Positions 50,952 to 58,221 of a stretch of DNA of 64,000 nt are shown in pieces. Every line of letters begins with the position of its first letter. Within the stretch, counting starts at the first letter, position 1. Origin of the DNA: Sinomonas sp. P10A9 (GTDB taxonomy: Bacteria; Actinomycetota; Actinomycetes; Actinomycetales; Micrococcaceae); the NCBI RefSeq assembly GCF_041022165.1, contig NZ_CP163302.1, positions 3,906,001 to 3,970,000 on the forward strand. The letters are read 5' to 3'. The notes under the pieces are model-generated. The model saw only the letters and a list, made by a program, of their open reading frames with translations, had not been told where the DNA came from and ran no database searches. The position numbers were made by a program, and so were the translations under genes.

Positions 50952-51902
50952 TCAGATGCCCGCGCAGGTCTTGACGTCGGGCAGCTTGTGGCAGAGGTCG
51001 CGCAGGTTGTCGTAGTACTTGTCGTCGACCGGCTTGTTGCCCTCGCCGAAGAACTTGTCGAAGGCAGCCGTGGTGGTGATCCCAGCGTCCTTGATGTCCT
51101 TGGTCGTGACCACGGACATCTTGTCCTTGAGCGTGGCCTTGAGGTCGGCGGGGAGCGCGTCGGAGACCGCAAACGGCGGACCCGGGACGAACTCCTTCTG
51201 GACAACCTTGAGGTCCTCAGCCTTGAACAGGCCGGCCGCGGGACCGGTCGTGGTCACGGTGATCTCCTGCGCGAAGCCCGCCTCGCACTCGCTGGCCTGG
51301 GCCGTCTTCTGGGCGGAGACATCGTGCTTGCCCGCGAACACGGGCGTGTAGTCGCCCTTGTTCAGGCCGGCCTTGGTGAGCATGTAGGTCGGGAAGAGGA
51401 AGCCGGAGGTCGAGTTCTCGTTGACGAAGCAGACCTTCTTGCCCTTGAACCCGGCGACGTCCTTGATGGACGAGCTCGCCGGGACGATTGCGGTCGAGTA
51501 GTAGCCCGGCTCGTGGGTGCTCGCGTCGACGGACGCGCCCACGGGGGTGAACTGTGCGCCCTTGGCCTTGGCCTGGAGGTAGGTGAAGCCGGAGAAGGAG
51601 ACCACGTCGACCTGGCCGGCCACGGAGGCCTCGATCAGGGCCGCGTAGTTCGAGGACTCCTTGACCTCGACCTTCTTGCCGGTCACCTTGCCCACGTAGT
51701 CCGCGATGGGCTGCCACGTCGACGTCGCGGCGCTCTCGTCCGGGACCATGCCGATGATGAGGGTCGAGGAGTCCTTCGCGAAGGTGCCTGCGCCGGCGGA
51801 GGTAGTGCTCGCGGCTGAGGCTCCGCACGCGCTGAGGGCCAGCATGGCGCCGAGGGCGAGGGAGACGGCCTTGAGGGGCCTGCTCGAGGGGACGAATGAC
51901 AT
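50952..51902 (-). CDS. phnD: Phosphonate-binding lipoprotein
   Basis: 316 residues. Lipobox LSAC with Cys26 after a basic/hydrophobic signal, so it is a membrane-anchored substrate-binding lipoprotein. The type-2 PBP fold is indicated by LIIGMVPDESAATSTWQPIADYV, VDVVSFSGFTYLQA and ASSSIKDVAGFKGKKVCFVNENSTSGFLFP, the conserved PhnD/AEP-binding segments. Captures phosphonates for PhnCE. GGAAGG lies 7 nt before the ATG, just inside a 16-bp repeat leader. Confidence 0.92.
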   Translation of the reverse strand: MSFVPSSRPLKAVSLALGAMLALSACGASAASTTSAGAGTFAKDSSTLIIGMVPDESAATSTWQPIADYVGKVTGKKVEVKESSNYAALIEASVAGQVDVVSFSGFTYLQAKAKGAQFTPVGASVDASTHEPGYYSTAIVPASSSIKDVAGFKGKKVCFVNENSTSGFLFPTYMLTKAGLNKGDYTPVFAGKHDVSAQKTAQASECEAGFAQEITVTTTGPAAGLFKAEDLKVVQKEFVPGPPFAVSDALPADLKATLKDKMSVVTTKDIKDAGITTTAAFDKFFGEGNKPVDDKYYDNLRDLCHKLPDVKTCAGI

Positions 51903-51927
51903 GGTTGTGCCTTCCAGTGGGGGTGTG

Positions 51928-51985
51928 TTTCGGAGAGGGTGTGTTTCGGAGAGGGTGTGTTTCGGAGAGGGTGTGTTTCGGAGGG
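51928..51985. repeat. 16-bp x4 repeat in the phnD leader
   Basis: TTTCGGAGAGGGTGTG repeats at 51928, 51944, 51960 and 51976 (last partial), perfect between copies. It lies 26-83 bp before the phnD ATG, in the transcribed leader or promoter, between the TIGR03364 gene's stop and phnD. Confidence 0.9.
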
Positions 51986-52016
51986 AGGTGGTCTGGGGTG
52001 CCGCGAGGGCTCGGAG

Positions 52017-53264
52017 CTACGCGGCGAGCGTGCGCTCCGCAAGGCCGAACGAGAGGGTCATGCCCACGCCGGACGTCACGGAGACGACCGTCACACCGGG
52101 CGCGACCTCGCGCACGAGGTACGGGGCGACGTCGGACGACGCGTAGATGCCCTGCCAGCGTTCGATCACGGCGAGGTCGCGGCCGAGAGCGGCACGGTGC
52201 TCGTCGAGGAGGATCTGGCTCGTGCGCTCGTCGAGGAACGGCGCGGCAGTAAGGGAGTACGCGTGGGAGTCGCCGATGAGGAGCGAACCGTCGGGGCGCT
52301 GGGTGCACATGACGTTCGCGCCGATGTCGATCAGCTCGGGCCGCGCGGCCTGCACCTGCTCGCGCAGGGCCTGCGCCGAGGGAAGGTCCGTGAACGCCGG
52401 ATAGCGGAGCATCGACGTGGCCGTCAGTACGGCCGGGGCGATCTCGGTGGCCTCGAGCGGGGCGACGCGAGCCATCTGGAGCGCGCAACGCTGGATCCTG
52501 TGCTCAGCGGCTAGCTCGGGCCAGAGTCGGTCGACGTCGTGCCCGACGCAGACGACCGCTCTGCGGGCCCGCAGAGGGCCGCGCGAGGTGCGCACGACGA
52601 CGCGCGCATCGTCGGCGAGATCCGCGCCGCCGGCGCGATCAGCACGGTCTTCGCGATCTGCGCCGTCTGTGGGATCAGCGCCACCGGCCGGATCCGCCTC
52701 GCCGGCGCCGAACACCGTCGTGTTCCAGCGGACCTCGCCCCGCGGCTGGGTGTCGATCCAGGCGGCGAGCGCCGCCACAGTGGTCCGCGGGTCGACCCGG
52801 AGGTCGTCCCGGAGCCAGGCCCCTCCGAGGATGCCGTCGGCGTGGGGACGGCCCACGCGGCGCGCGGTCTCGTCCGCATCGAGCAGCGCGACCTCGCCGT
52901 CCTCGCGGGCCGCGGAGAGCTCGTCGAGCACGTCGAGCTCGGCGCGCGTGCGGGCGATCACGACCGCGCCGGCTTCCGCGGCCCAGAAGCCCGCCCTCTC
53001 GGCCATGGCCAGCCAGTGGCGGCGCGAGGCCTTGGCGATGGCGTGGAGGTCACCCGACTGGGCCGTGACGCACGCATGGCCGAAGTTGCGCACGGATGCG
53101 CCAACGGCCTCGTGGTCGCGGTCGAGCACGATGACGCTCTGGCCCTGCGTGAGGGCGAGCGAGGCATGGGCGAGGCCCAGGATGCCCGCGCCGACGACGA
53201 TGAGGTCGACCGGGTCCACGCGACCTGCATCCTCGGGCTGCGCGGCGGAAAGGTGATCGCTCAC
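52017..53264 (-). CDS. TIGR03364-type FAD oxidoreductase linked to phosphonate use
   Basis: 415 residues. DAO-type flavoprotein: VVGAGILGLAHASLALTQGQ, DRDHEAVGASVRNFGHACVTAQSGD and the C-terminal VVSVTSGVGMTLSFGLAE. The RNFG-HA-CV segment is the mark of the TIGR03364 family, which is recurrently found next to phosphonate transporter and phosphonatase genes. Members are thought to oxidise 2-aminoethylphosphonate or its N-methyl derivatives to phosphonoacetaldehyde. A ~35-residue Asp/Arg/Ala/Gly-rich insert (AGEADPAGGADPTDGADRED...) interrupts the substrate domain. First gene of the operon leading to phnDCE. Confidence 0.83.
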   Translation of the reverse strand: MSDHLSAAQPEDAGRVDPVDLIVVGAGILGLAHASLALTQGQSVIVLDRDHEAVGASVRNFGHACVTAQSGDLHAIAKASRRHWLAMAERAGFWAAEAGAVVIARTRAELDVLDELSAAREDGEVALLDADETARRVGRPHADGILGGAWLRDDLRVDPRTTVAALAAWIDTQPRGEVRWNTTVFGAGEADPAGGADPTDGADREDRADRAGGADLADDARVVVRTSRGPLRARRAVVCVGHDVDRLWPELAAEHRIQRCALQMARVAPLEATEIAPAVLTATSMLRYPAFTDLPSAQALREQVQAARPELIDIGANVMCTQRPDGSLLIGDSHAYSLTAAPFLDERTSQILLDEHRAALGRDLAVIERWQGIYASSDVAPYLVREVAPGVTVVSVTSGVGMTLSFGLAERTLAA

Positions 53265-53313
53265 GTATCCGAGAGTGCGGGCAGCATGGGTGGCGGCTCA
53301 AGCCAGAACGCGT

Positions 53314-53330
53314 CTTGTCTTGATAAGTTT
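53314..53330. promoter_or_regulatory. Possible GntR half-operator before the oxidase
   Basis: Contains CTTGATAA (53319-53326), the same 8-mer found on the complementary strand of the palindrome at 53411-53428. Sits 50-66 bp before the oxidase start. Weak evidence on its own. Confidence 0.35.
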
Positions 53331-53410
53331 GCCAAAGCTTCGCCTTGACCTCGCGGAGTTCACTGAATCTTCGTCCCAAACTCCCGAAGGATGACCCCCT
53401 TCACAGTGGC

Positions 53411-53428
53411 AACTTGTATTATCAAGTT
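53411..53428. promoter_or_regulatory. GntR autoregulatory operator over the -10 box
   Basis: AACTTGTATTATCAAGTT: perfect 6-bp arms around TATTAT, which is itself a -10-like hexamer 7 bp before the gntR ATG (53430). The operator thus overlaps the promoter core and leaves no room for a ribosome-binding site, pointing to a leaderless message. Confidence 0.6.
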
Positions 53429-53429
53429 C

Positions 53430-54191
53430 ATGAGCAGCTCCCCTGCGTCCGATCCGCGCCACACCGTCATCGCGGCCGAGTTCCGGCGCCGGATCGCCGA
53501 AGGGATCTGGCCCGTGGGGGCGAAGATTCCGAGCGAGTCAGAGCTCTGCCGCGAGTTCGGCACCTCGCGCGGGCCTGTCCGGCAGGCGCTCCAGAGCCTG
53601 CGCGTCGAAGGCCTCGTGGCGGGTGGCCAAGGCCGCCCGCCCGTCGTCAGCGGCAGCGTCCCCTCTCAGCCGTTCGAAACCCTCCTGTCCTTCAGCGAAT
53701 GGGCGCACGGGATCGACCGGACGCCCGGTCAGCGCACCATCGAGGTGTCGCTGCGGACGGCGGGTCCGGAGGCGGCCGCAGCGTTGCTCCTGGAGAATGG
53801 AGAGAAGGTTGTCGAGATCCTGCGCGTGCGCTCTCTCGACGGCGCGCCGGTGATGGTGGAACGCACGAGCTTCGTGCACGACGTCGGCCGCCATCTGTTC
53901 GACTTCGACACCGACTCCGGGTCGATCTTCGCGTTCCTCAAACAGCGAGGGGTGGACCTGCGGGGGGCTCGCCACACGATCGACGCGATCCTGGCGGACA
54001 CGCTGGACAGCGAACTCCTGGGCTGCGCTGTCGGCGCTGCGCTCCTGCGCGAGCGGCGCGTCACAACGACTCGGGAAGGCCAACCCATCGAGTACTCGGA
54101 CGACCGCTACATCCCCGAGCTGACGAGCTTCACCATCTACAACACCGCGGACAGCAGGTCCTTTCTGGCCCGAGTCCCCTCGAGCGAATGA
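53430..54191 (+). CDS. GntR-family regulator, HutC/UTRA subfamily
   Basis: 253 residues from the ATG at 53430. HTH (AAEFRRRIAEGIWPVGAKIPSESELCREFGTSRGPVRQAL) at 12-65, UTRA effector domain at ~85-245. Position between the divergent oxidase/phnDCE operon and the phosphonatase-like gene marks it as the phosphonate regulator (PhnR-like); the effector would be a phosphonate. Palindrome immediately upstream; likely leaderless. Confidence 0.86.
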   Translation: MSSSPASDPRHTVIAAEFRRRIAEGIWPVGAKIPSESELCREFGTSRGPVRQALQSLRVEGLVAGGQGRPPVVSGSVPSQPFETLLSFSEWAHGIDRTPGQRTIEVSLRTAGPEAAAALLLENGEKVVEILRVRSLDGAPVMVERTSFVHDVGRHLFDFDTDSGSIFAFLKQRGVDLRGARHTIDAILADTLDSELLGCAVGAALLRERRVTTTREGQPIEYSDDRYIPELTSFTIYNTADSRSFLARVPSSE

Positions 54192-54198
54192 GGACTGC

Positions 54199-54939
54199 AT
54201 GATCACGCTTGTGGCCTGCGACATGGCGGGCACCACCATCGACGAGCACGGCTCCGTCTACCGGGCCCTCGCCGACGCAGTCGAGGAGATCGCCGGCACC
54301 CGGCCGAGCGAGGCGGACGTGCAGCACTGGATGGGCGCCGACAAGGCCGAGGCCATAGAGGCCCTTGTCCGGACCGTGGGCGGGGTCCCGACTCCGGAGC
54401 TCGTGCTGAGCGGCTTCGCTCGCTTCAAGGCGATGCTGGCCAAGTATTACGGGCAGCAACCGCCCGTGGCCCTGCCCGGGGTCGAGGAGGCACTGGCCTC
54501 GCTGCGGGAGCGCGGGGTGAAGGTGGCTCTCACGACGGGCTTCTCGCGCGATGTCGCGGAACCGCTGCTCGCGGGCCTCGGCTGGGCGGTGGCCCCCGGT
54601 GCCGCGGACCCGACGCGGCGCGGCGCGGCGCACGACGACGCCCCCGCCGATGGTGCCGCGCCTCGCCTGGTGCTCGACGCCGTCGTGTGCTCCGACGAAG
54701 TCGCCGCCGGGCGGCCTGCACCGTACATGATCCATAGGGCGATGGAGCGCACGGGCGTCCAGGACGTGAGGGAGGTCCTCGCCGCGGGCGATACCGTGAA
54801 CGACCTCCTCGCGGCGACCCGCGCCGGCGTCACAGCCGTAGGCGTCCTCACGGGCAAGCTGGGCCGCGCCGACCTCGAGGCGCACCCGCATACCTACATC
54901 GTGGACGGCGTCCGCGACCTCCCGGCACTCCTGGCCTAG
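54199..54939 (+). CDS. Phosphonatase-like HAD hydrolase (PhnX-related)
   Basis: 246 residues, TIGR03351-like. HAD motif I is CDMAGTTID with nucleophile Asp8; motif II TTGF; Lys49 in WMGADKAEAIEAL is placed like the Schiff-base lysine of phosphonoacetaldehyde hydrolase; motif III/IV GDTVNDLLAA. It would cleave phosphonoacetaldehyde to acetaldehyde and phosphate. A short insert (about 135-155, containing AAHDDAPADGAAP) lies in a loop. Follows gntR by 7 nt. Confidence 0.83.
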   Translation: MITLVACDMAGTTIDEHGSVYRALADAVEEIAGTRPSEADVQHWMGADKAEAIEALVRTVGGVPTPELVLSGFARFKAMLAKYYGQQPPVALPGVEEALASLRERGVKVALTTGFSRDVAEPLLAGLGWAVAPGAADPTRRGAAHDDAPADGAAPRLVLDAVVCSDEVAAGRPAPYMIHRAMERTGVQDVREVLAAGDTVNDLLAATRAGVTAVGVLTGKLGRADLEAHPHTYIVDGVRDLPALLA

Positions 54940-55029
54940 ATGGTCGGCGGACGGCCGCGCGCACAGGTCCGGCGGGACGGACCGACGCGTGATGACCCCG
55001 GCGCGCCGCAGCCCGCGGGCACACCATCC

Positions 55030-55407
55030 TCAGGTTTCGAGCCGCCTGCGCAGGAGGCAGAACTCGTTGCCCTCGGGATCCGCGAGCACCTGCCACTGCG
55101 CCTCCGCGCCCTGCCCGATGTCGAGTTGGCTGGCGCCGAGGGCGAGCACCCGCTCCAGTTCGGCGTCCTGGTCGCGGTCCACAGGGTTGACGTCGATGTG
55201 CAGCTGGAGCTTGGTGGCGCGTGGGTCGGTGCTGGGCATGAGGAGGATGGTCGGCTGGAGCCCGCCGAAGCCGGCTCCGGGCGGGCCGATCTCGATCAGG
55301 CCGCCGTCCCGGTCGATCTCCACGTACCCGAGCACCTCGCTCCAGAAGCGCGCGAGGAGCTCGGGGTCGGCGCATTTGAGGACGAGTTCGCTGATGCGGG
55401 ATGCCAT
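55030..55407 (-). CDS. VOC-family (glyoxalase-like) protein
   Basis: 125 residues. One vicinal-oxygen-chelate module pair: FWSEVLGYVEIDRDGGLIEIG, LQLHIDVNPVDRDQDAELERVLALGA and WQVLADPEGNEFCLLRR, the common 'VOC family' pattern. Metal ligands and substrate cannot be assigned. Isolated, behind the phosphonate genes. Confidence 0.82.
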   Translation of the reverse strand: MASRISELVLKCADPELLARFWSEVLGYVEIDRDGGLIEIGPPGAGFGGLQPTILLMPSTDPRATKLQLHIDVNPVDRDQDAELERVLALGASQLDIGQGAEAQWQVLADPEGNEFCLLRRRLET

Positions 55408-55437
55408 GACGGCCAGTGTACGGAGCCGGGCGGCGGG

Positions 55438-55473
55438 GCGGACGACGGCGAGTGCGCACCCGTCGTCGTCCGC
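55438..55473. terminator. Hairpin near the end of the lig operon
   Basis: GCGGACGACG (55438-55447) pairs with CGTCGTCCGC (55464-55473). Together with the CAGC-rich stretch at 55495-55545, which can also fold, it separates the VOC gene from the lig operon. Confidence 0.5.
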
Positions 55474-55560
55474 TCACGTTCACGCAAGCAGCAAGCGGCG
55501 AGCAGCCGCTCAGACTGCGCCAGGCTGCTGCTCGTCCGCGCGCTGCTGTTCGTCTGCGCG

Positions 55561-56265
55561 CTACGAGCCGGCCGGCGCGAAGCTGTGCGCGGCCAGGATC
55601 GGAGCCGCGGCCTCCGACGCGAAGAACCGCAGCACCTCGAACGCCCCAGCAGGATCGCCCGACGCCGCCGCAACCGCGCCGCCGAAGACGGTGTCGATCG
55701 CGCAGTCCGGCGGCAGTACTCCGAGGATGCGAACGCCGGGCTGCCCCACGAGCTCGCTGAGCTGCTGGAACCCGAGGTCGACGTCGCCGTCGGCGAGCGA
55801 GCGGGCAACCGGAATGCCCGGACGCGCGCGAACCATCCGCTGCCCGAGCTCTTCGCCTAGGCCCCAGCCGTCGATCATCTTCACGAGCGCGACGCCGCTG
55901 GGGCCGGTCGAGTAGCCGATGCGGGCGGCCTGCTGCAGAGCGGCGCGCAAGCCCGCGGCGTCCGGGAACGCGTACGCACCGTCGTGGGTTGCGGGCTCAT
56001 CGGACTCGGAGGGAACGGCCACCGCGACCTGCGACAGCATGAGCGGCGTCACCGAACCGGCCACGACATGCCCGCCATCGGCAAGCCGCTGCAGCGCGTC
56101 CACGGCGAGGAACACCAGGTCCAGCTGCTCACCCTCCGCCACGCGCTTTGCCGCATCCACGCCGCCGACCGACTCGACCTCCACCTCGGGCAGGCCAGCC
56201 GCCACGGCCGCCGCCTTCAGATCCGCGAGCACGTGGCGGGTAGCCATCGACGAGATCGCCCTCAT
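55561..56265 (-). CDS. Cytosolic substrate-binding-protein-like protein in the lig operon
   Basis: 234 residues with a type-2 periplasmic-binding fold pattern (ADLKAAAVAAGLPEVEVESVGGVDAAKRVAEGEQLDLVFLAVDAL, then GYSTGPSGVALVKMI and PVARSLADGDVDLGFQQLSEL), like ModA/molybdate-type SBPs. It has no signal peptide or lipobox, so it should stay in the cytosol. It is the last gene of the PCA 4,5 operon, overlapping the AKR gene by four bases. Function unknown; because the operon has no LigU/GalD-type 4-oxalomesaconate tautomerase, it is a candidate for that or another missing step. Confidence 0.7.
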   Translation of the reverse strand: MRAISSMATRHVLADLKAAAVAAGLPEVEVESVGGVDAAKRVAEGEQLDLVFLAVDALQRLADGGHVVAGSVTPLMLSQVAVAVPSESDEPATHDGAYAFPDAAGLRAALQQAARIGYSTGPSGVALVKMIDGWGLGEELGQRMVRARPGIPVARSLADGDVDLGFQQLSELVGQPGVRILGVLPPDCAIDTVFGGAVAAASGDPAGAFEVLRFFASEAAAPILAAHSFAPAGS

Positions 56266-57236
56266 GCGGCGTCCTCGAAGGCCTCGGCGTCGACCTCGCG
56301 CGCTGCGGCAGGCGCATAGCGCGGACCCGACACGGTGGACGTTCCGATGAGAACACCCGCGCGGTCGAGCAGGTCAGCATCGATCGAGAGATCGGAAGCC
56401 GCCTGGTTCTCGCGGAGGTGATCCGCACGCGTCGTGCCAGGGATCGCCACCACGTGCTCACCCCGCGAGAGCACCCACGCGAGTGCGAGCTGCCCCGGAG
56501 TGCAGCCGGCCTCGGCGGCCAGAGCCCGCCATTGAGGCAGCAGGGAGGCGTTGGCGGGCCAGTGCTCCGGCTGGAATCGCGGCATCCCGCGCCGGATGTC
56601 CTTCGGCGCGAACTCCGCCGGGTCGTCGAAGCCATCGCTGAGGAAGCCCCTCGCGAGGGGCGAGAACGCCACCAGGGCGACCCCGCCCTCGCGAGTCGCC
56701 TCGAGCATGCCGAGCTCGGGGTTGCGGCTCCACAGCGAGTACTCGTTCTGCACCGCGGCGATGGTAGCGACGGCCTGTGCCTCGCGCAAACGCTGCACGG
56801 AGACCTCCGAGAGCCCGATGGCACCGATCTTTCCGGCAGTCACCATCTCAGCAAGCGCACCAACGCTCTCCCCGATCGGCACCTGCTTGTCCCAGCGGTG
56901 CAGGTAGTACAGGTCGATGTGGTCGACGCCGAGGCGCCCGAGCGACGCATCGACCTGTGTGCGCAGCGTCTCCGGTCGCCCGTCGATCACCTTGACGCCG
57001 TCGACCATCGCCATGCCGCCCTTGCTGGCCAGCAGCACCTCGTCGCGGCGCCCGGCGATCGCCTGCCCGACCAGCTCCTCGTTGCGGCCGCCGCCGTAGA
57101 GCGTCGCGGTGTCGAGCATGCGCACGCCCTCGTCGAGCGCCGAGCGCAGGAACGCCAGACCGTCCTCGACCGACGGAGGAACCCCGTAGGCGTGGCTCAG
57201 CGACATGCAGCCGAGGCCGATCTTCGGCAGGATCAC
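56262..57236 (-). CDS. Aldo/keto reductase in the lig operon
   Basis: 324 residues, AKR fold: LDTATLYGGGRNEELVGQAI (Asp/Tyr), SKGGMA (Lys), YYLHRWD (His), IPGTTRADHLRENQAA for NADPH. Overlaps ligC (ATGA) and the SBP-like gene on its other side, so all three are translated together. Its part in protocatechuate 4,5-cleavage is not established; it might reduce an aldehyde intermediate or supply a parallel substrate. Confidence 0.82.
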   Translation of the reverse strand: MILPKIGLGCMSLSHAYGVPPSVEDGLAFLRSALDEGVRMLDTATLYGGGRNEELVGQAIAGRRDEVLLASKGGMAMVDGVKVIDGRPETLRTQVDASLGRLGVDHIDLYYLHRWDKQVPIGESVGALAEMVTAGKIGAIGLSEVSVQRLREAQAVATIAAVQNEYSLWSRNPELGMLEATREGGVALVAFSPLARGFLSDGFDDPAEFAPKDIRRGMPRFQPEHWPANASLLPQWRALAAEAGCTPGQLALAWVLSRGEHVVAIPGTTRADHLRENQAASDLSIDADLLDRAGVLIGTSTVSGPRYAPAAAREVDAEAFEDAA

Positions 57237-58186
57237 GCGAGCTGCTCCTCGAGCGCACCGAGCACGCGGTAGCAGTCGATGACCTGGCGGATCGAGGAGT
57301 TCGGCTCGCGCCCCTCGCGGATCGCGCTGACGAACTCGCGGTCCTGCAGCTCAATGCCGTTCATGCTGACCGCAACGTTCGACACGTCGATCTGCTCGTC
57401 CTTGCCGTTGAACAGGTCGTCGTAGCGCGCAACGTAGGTGGCGGTATCACCGATGTAGCGGAAGAAGGTGCCGAACGGCCCGTCGTTGTTGAACGACAGC
57501 GACAGCGTGCAGATCGCCCCGGTCTCGCTCTTGAGCTGGATCGACATGTCCATGGCGATGCCGAGCTCGGGATGGATCGGGCCCTGGATGGCGTTCGCCT
57601 GCACGATCTTGCCTGCCTGGTAGGCGAACAGGTCCACCGTGTGAGCGGCGTGGTGCCACAGCAGGTGGTCGGTCCATGAGCGCGCCTCGCCCTTGGCGTT
57701 CGTGTTCGTGCGACGGAAGAAGTACGTCTGCACGTCCATCTGCTGCACGTTGAACTCGCCCGCCGCGATCCGGTTGTGCACCAACTGGTGCGAGGGGTTG
57801 AATCGCCGCGTGTGGCCGACCATCGCGACGCGGCCCGATGCCTCTGCGACGGCGAGGGTCGCCTCGGCGTCGGCGAGGGAGTCGGCGAGCGGGATCTCGA
57901 CCTGCACGTGCTTGCCGGCCTTGAGCACCTCCTGCGTCTGCGAGGCGTGCAGGCCGGTCGGGGTGGCGAGGATGACGGCGTCGACGTCGTCGCGCTCGAG
58001 CACGACGTCGAGCCCGACGACGGCGTTGGCCACGCCGTACTTGGCGGCGACGCCGTCCGCCTTCTCCTGCGAGGTGGCGGAGACGACGGTCACCTCGGCG
58101 TCCTCGATGTTCTTCAGGCCGTCGAGGTGCTTCATGCCGAAGGCGCCATTGGCGCCGACGACTGCGACGCGGATCTTGTCGGTCAT
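57233..58186 (-). CDS. ligC: 4-Carboxy-2-hydroxymuconate-6-semialdehyde dehydrogenase
   Basis: 317 residues of the Gfo/Idh/MocA family: VAVVGANGAFGMKHLDGLKN (NADP site), VILATPTGLHASQTQEVLKAGKHVQVEIPLADSL and WTDHLLWHHAAHTVDLFAYQ. The last two segments are typical of LigC. It oxidises the ring-cleavage hemiacetal to 2-pyrone-4,6-dicarboxylate. Preceded by AGGAG; follows ligAB by 35 bp. Confidence 0.92.
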   Translation of the reverse strand: MTDKIRVAVVGANGAFGMKHLDGLKNIEDAEVTVVSATSQEKADGVAAKYGVANAVVGLDVVLERDDVDAVILATPTGLHASQTQEVLKAGKHVQVEIPLADSLADAEATLAVAEASGRVAMVGHTRRFNPSHQLVHNRIAAGEFNVQQMDVQTYFFRRTNTNAKGEARSWTDHLLWHHAAHTVDLFAYQAGKIVQANAIQGPIHPELGIAMDMSIQLKSETGAICTLSLSFNNDGPFGTFFRYIGDTATYVARYDDLFNGKDEQIDVSNVAVSMNGIELQDREFVSAIREGREPNSSIRQVIDCYRVLGALEEQLA

Positions 58187-58221
58187 TCGTTTCTCCTCAG
58201 AAGCGGGGGCGGATGAGAGTG

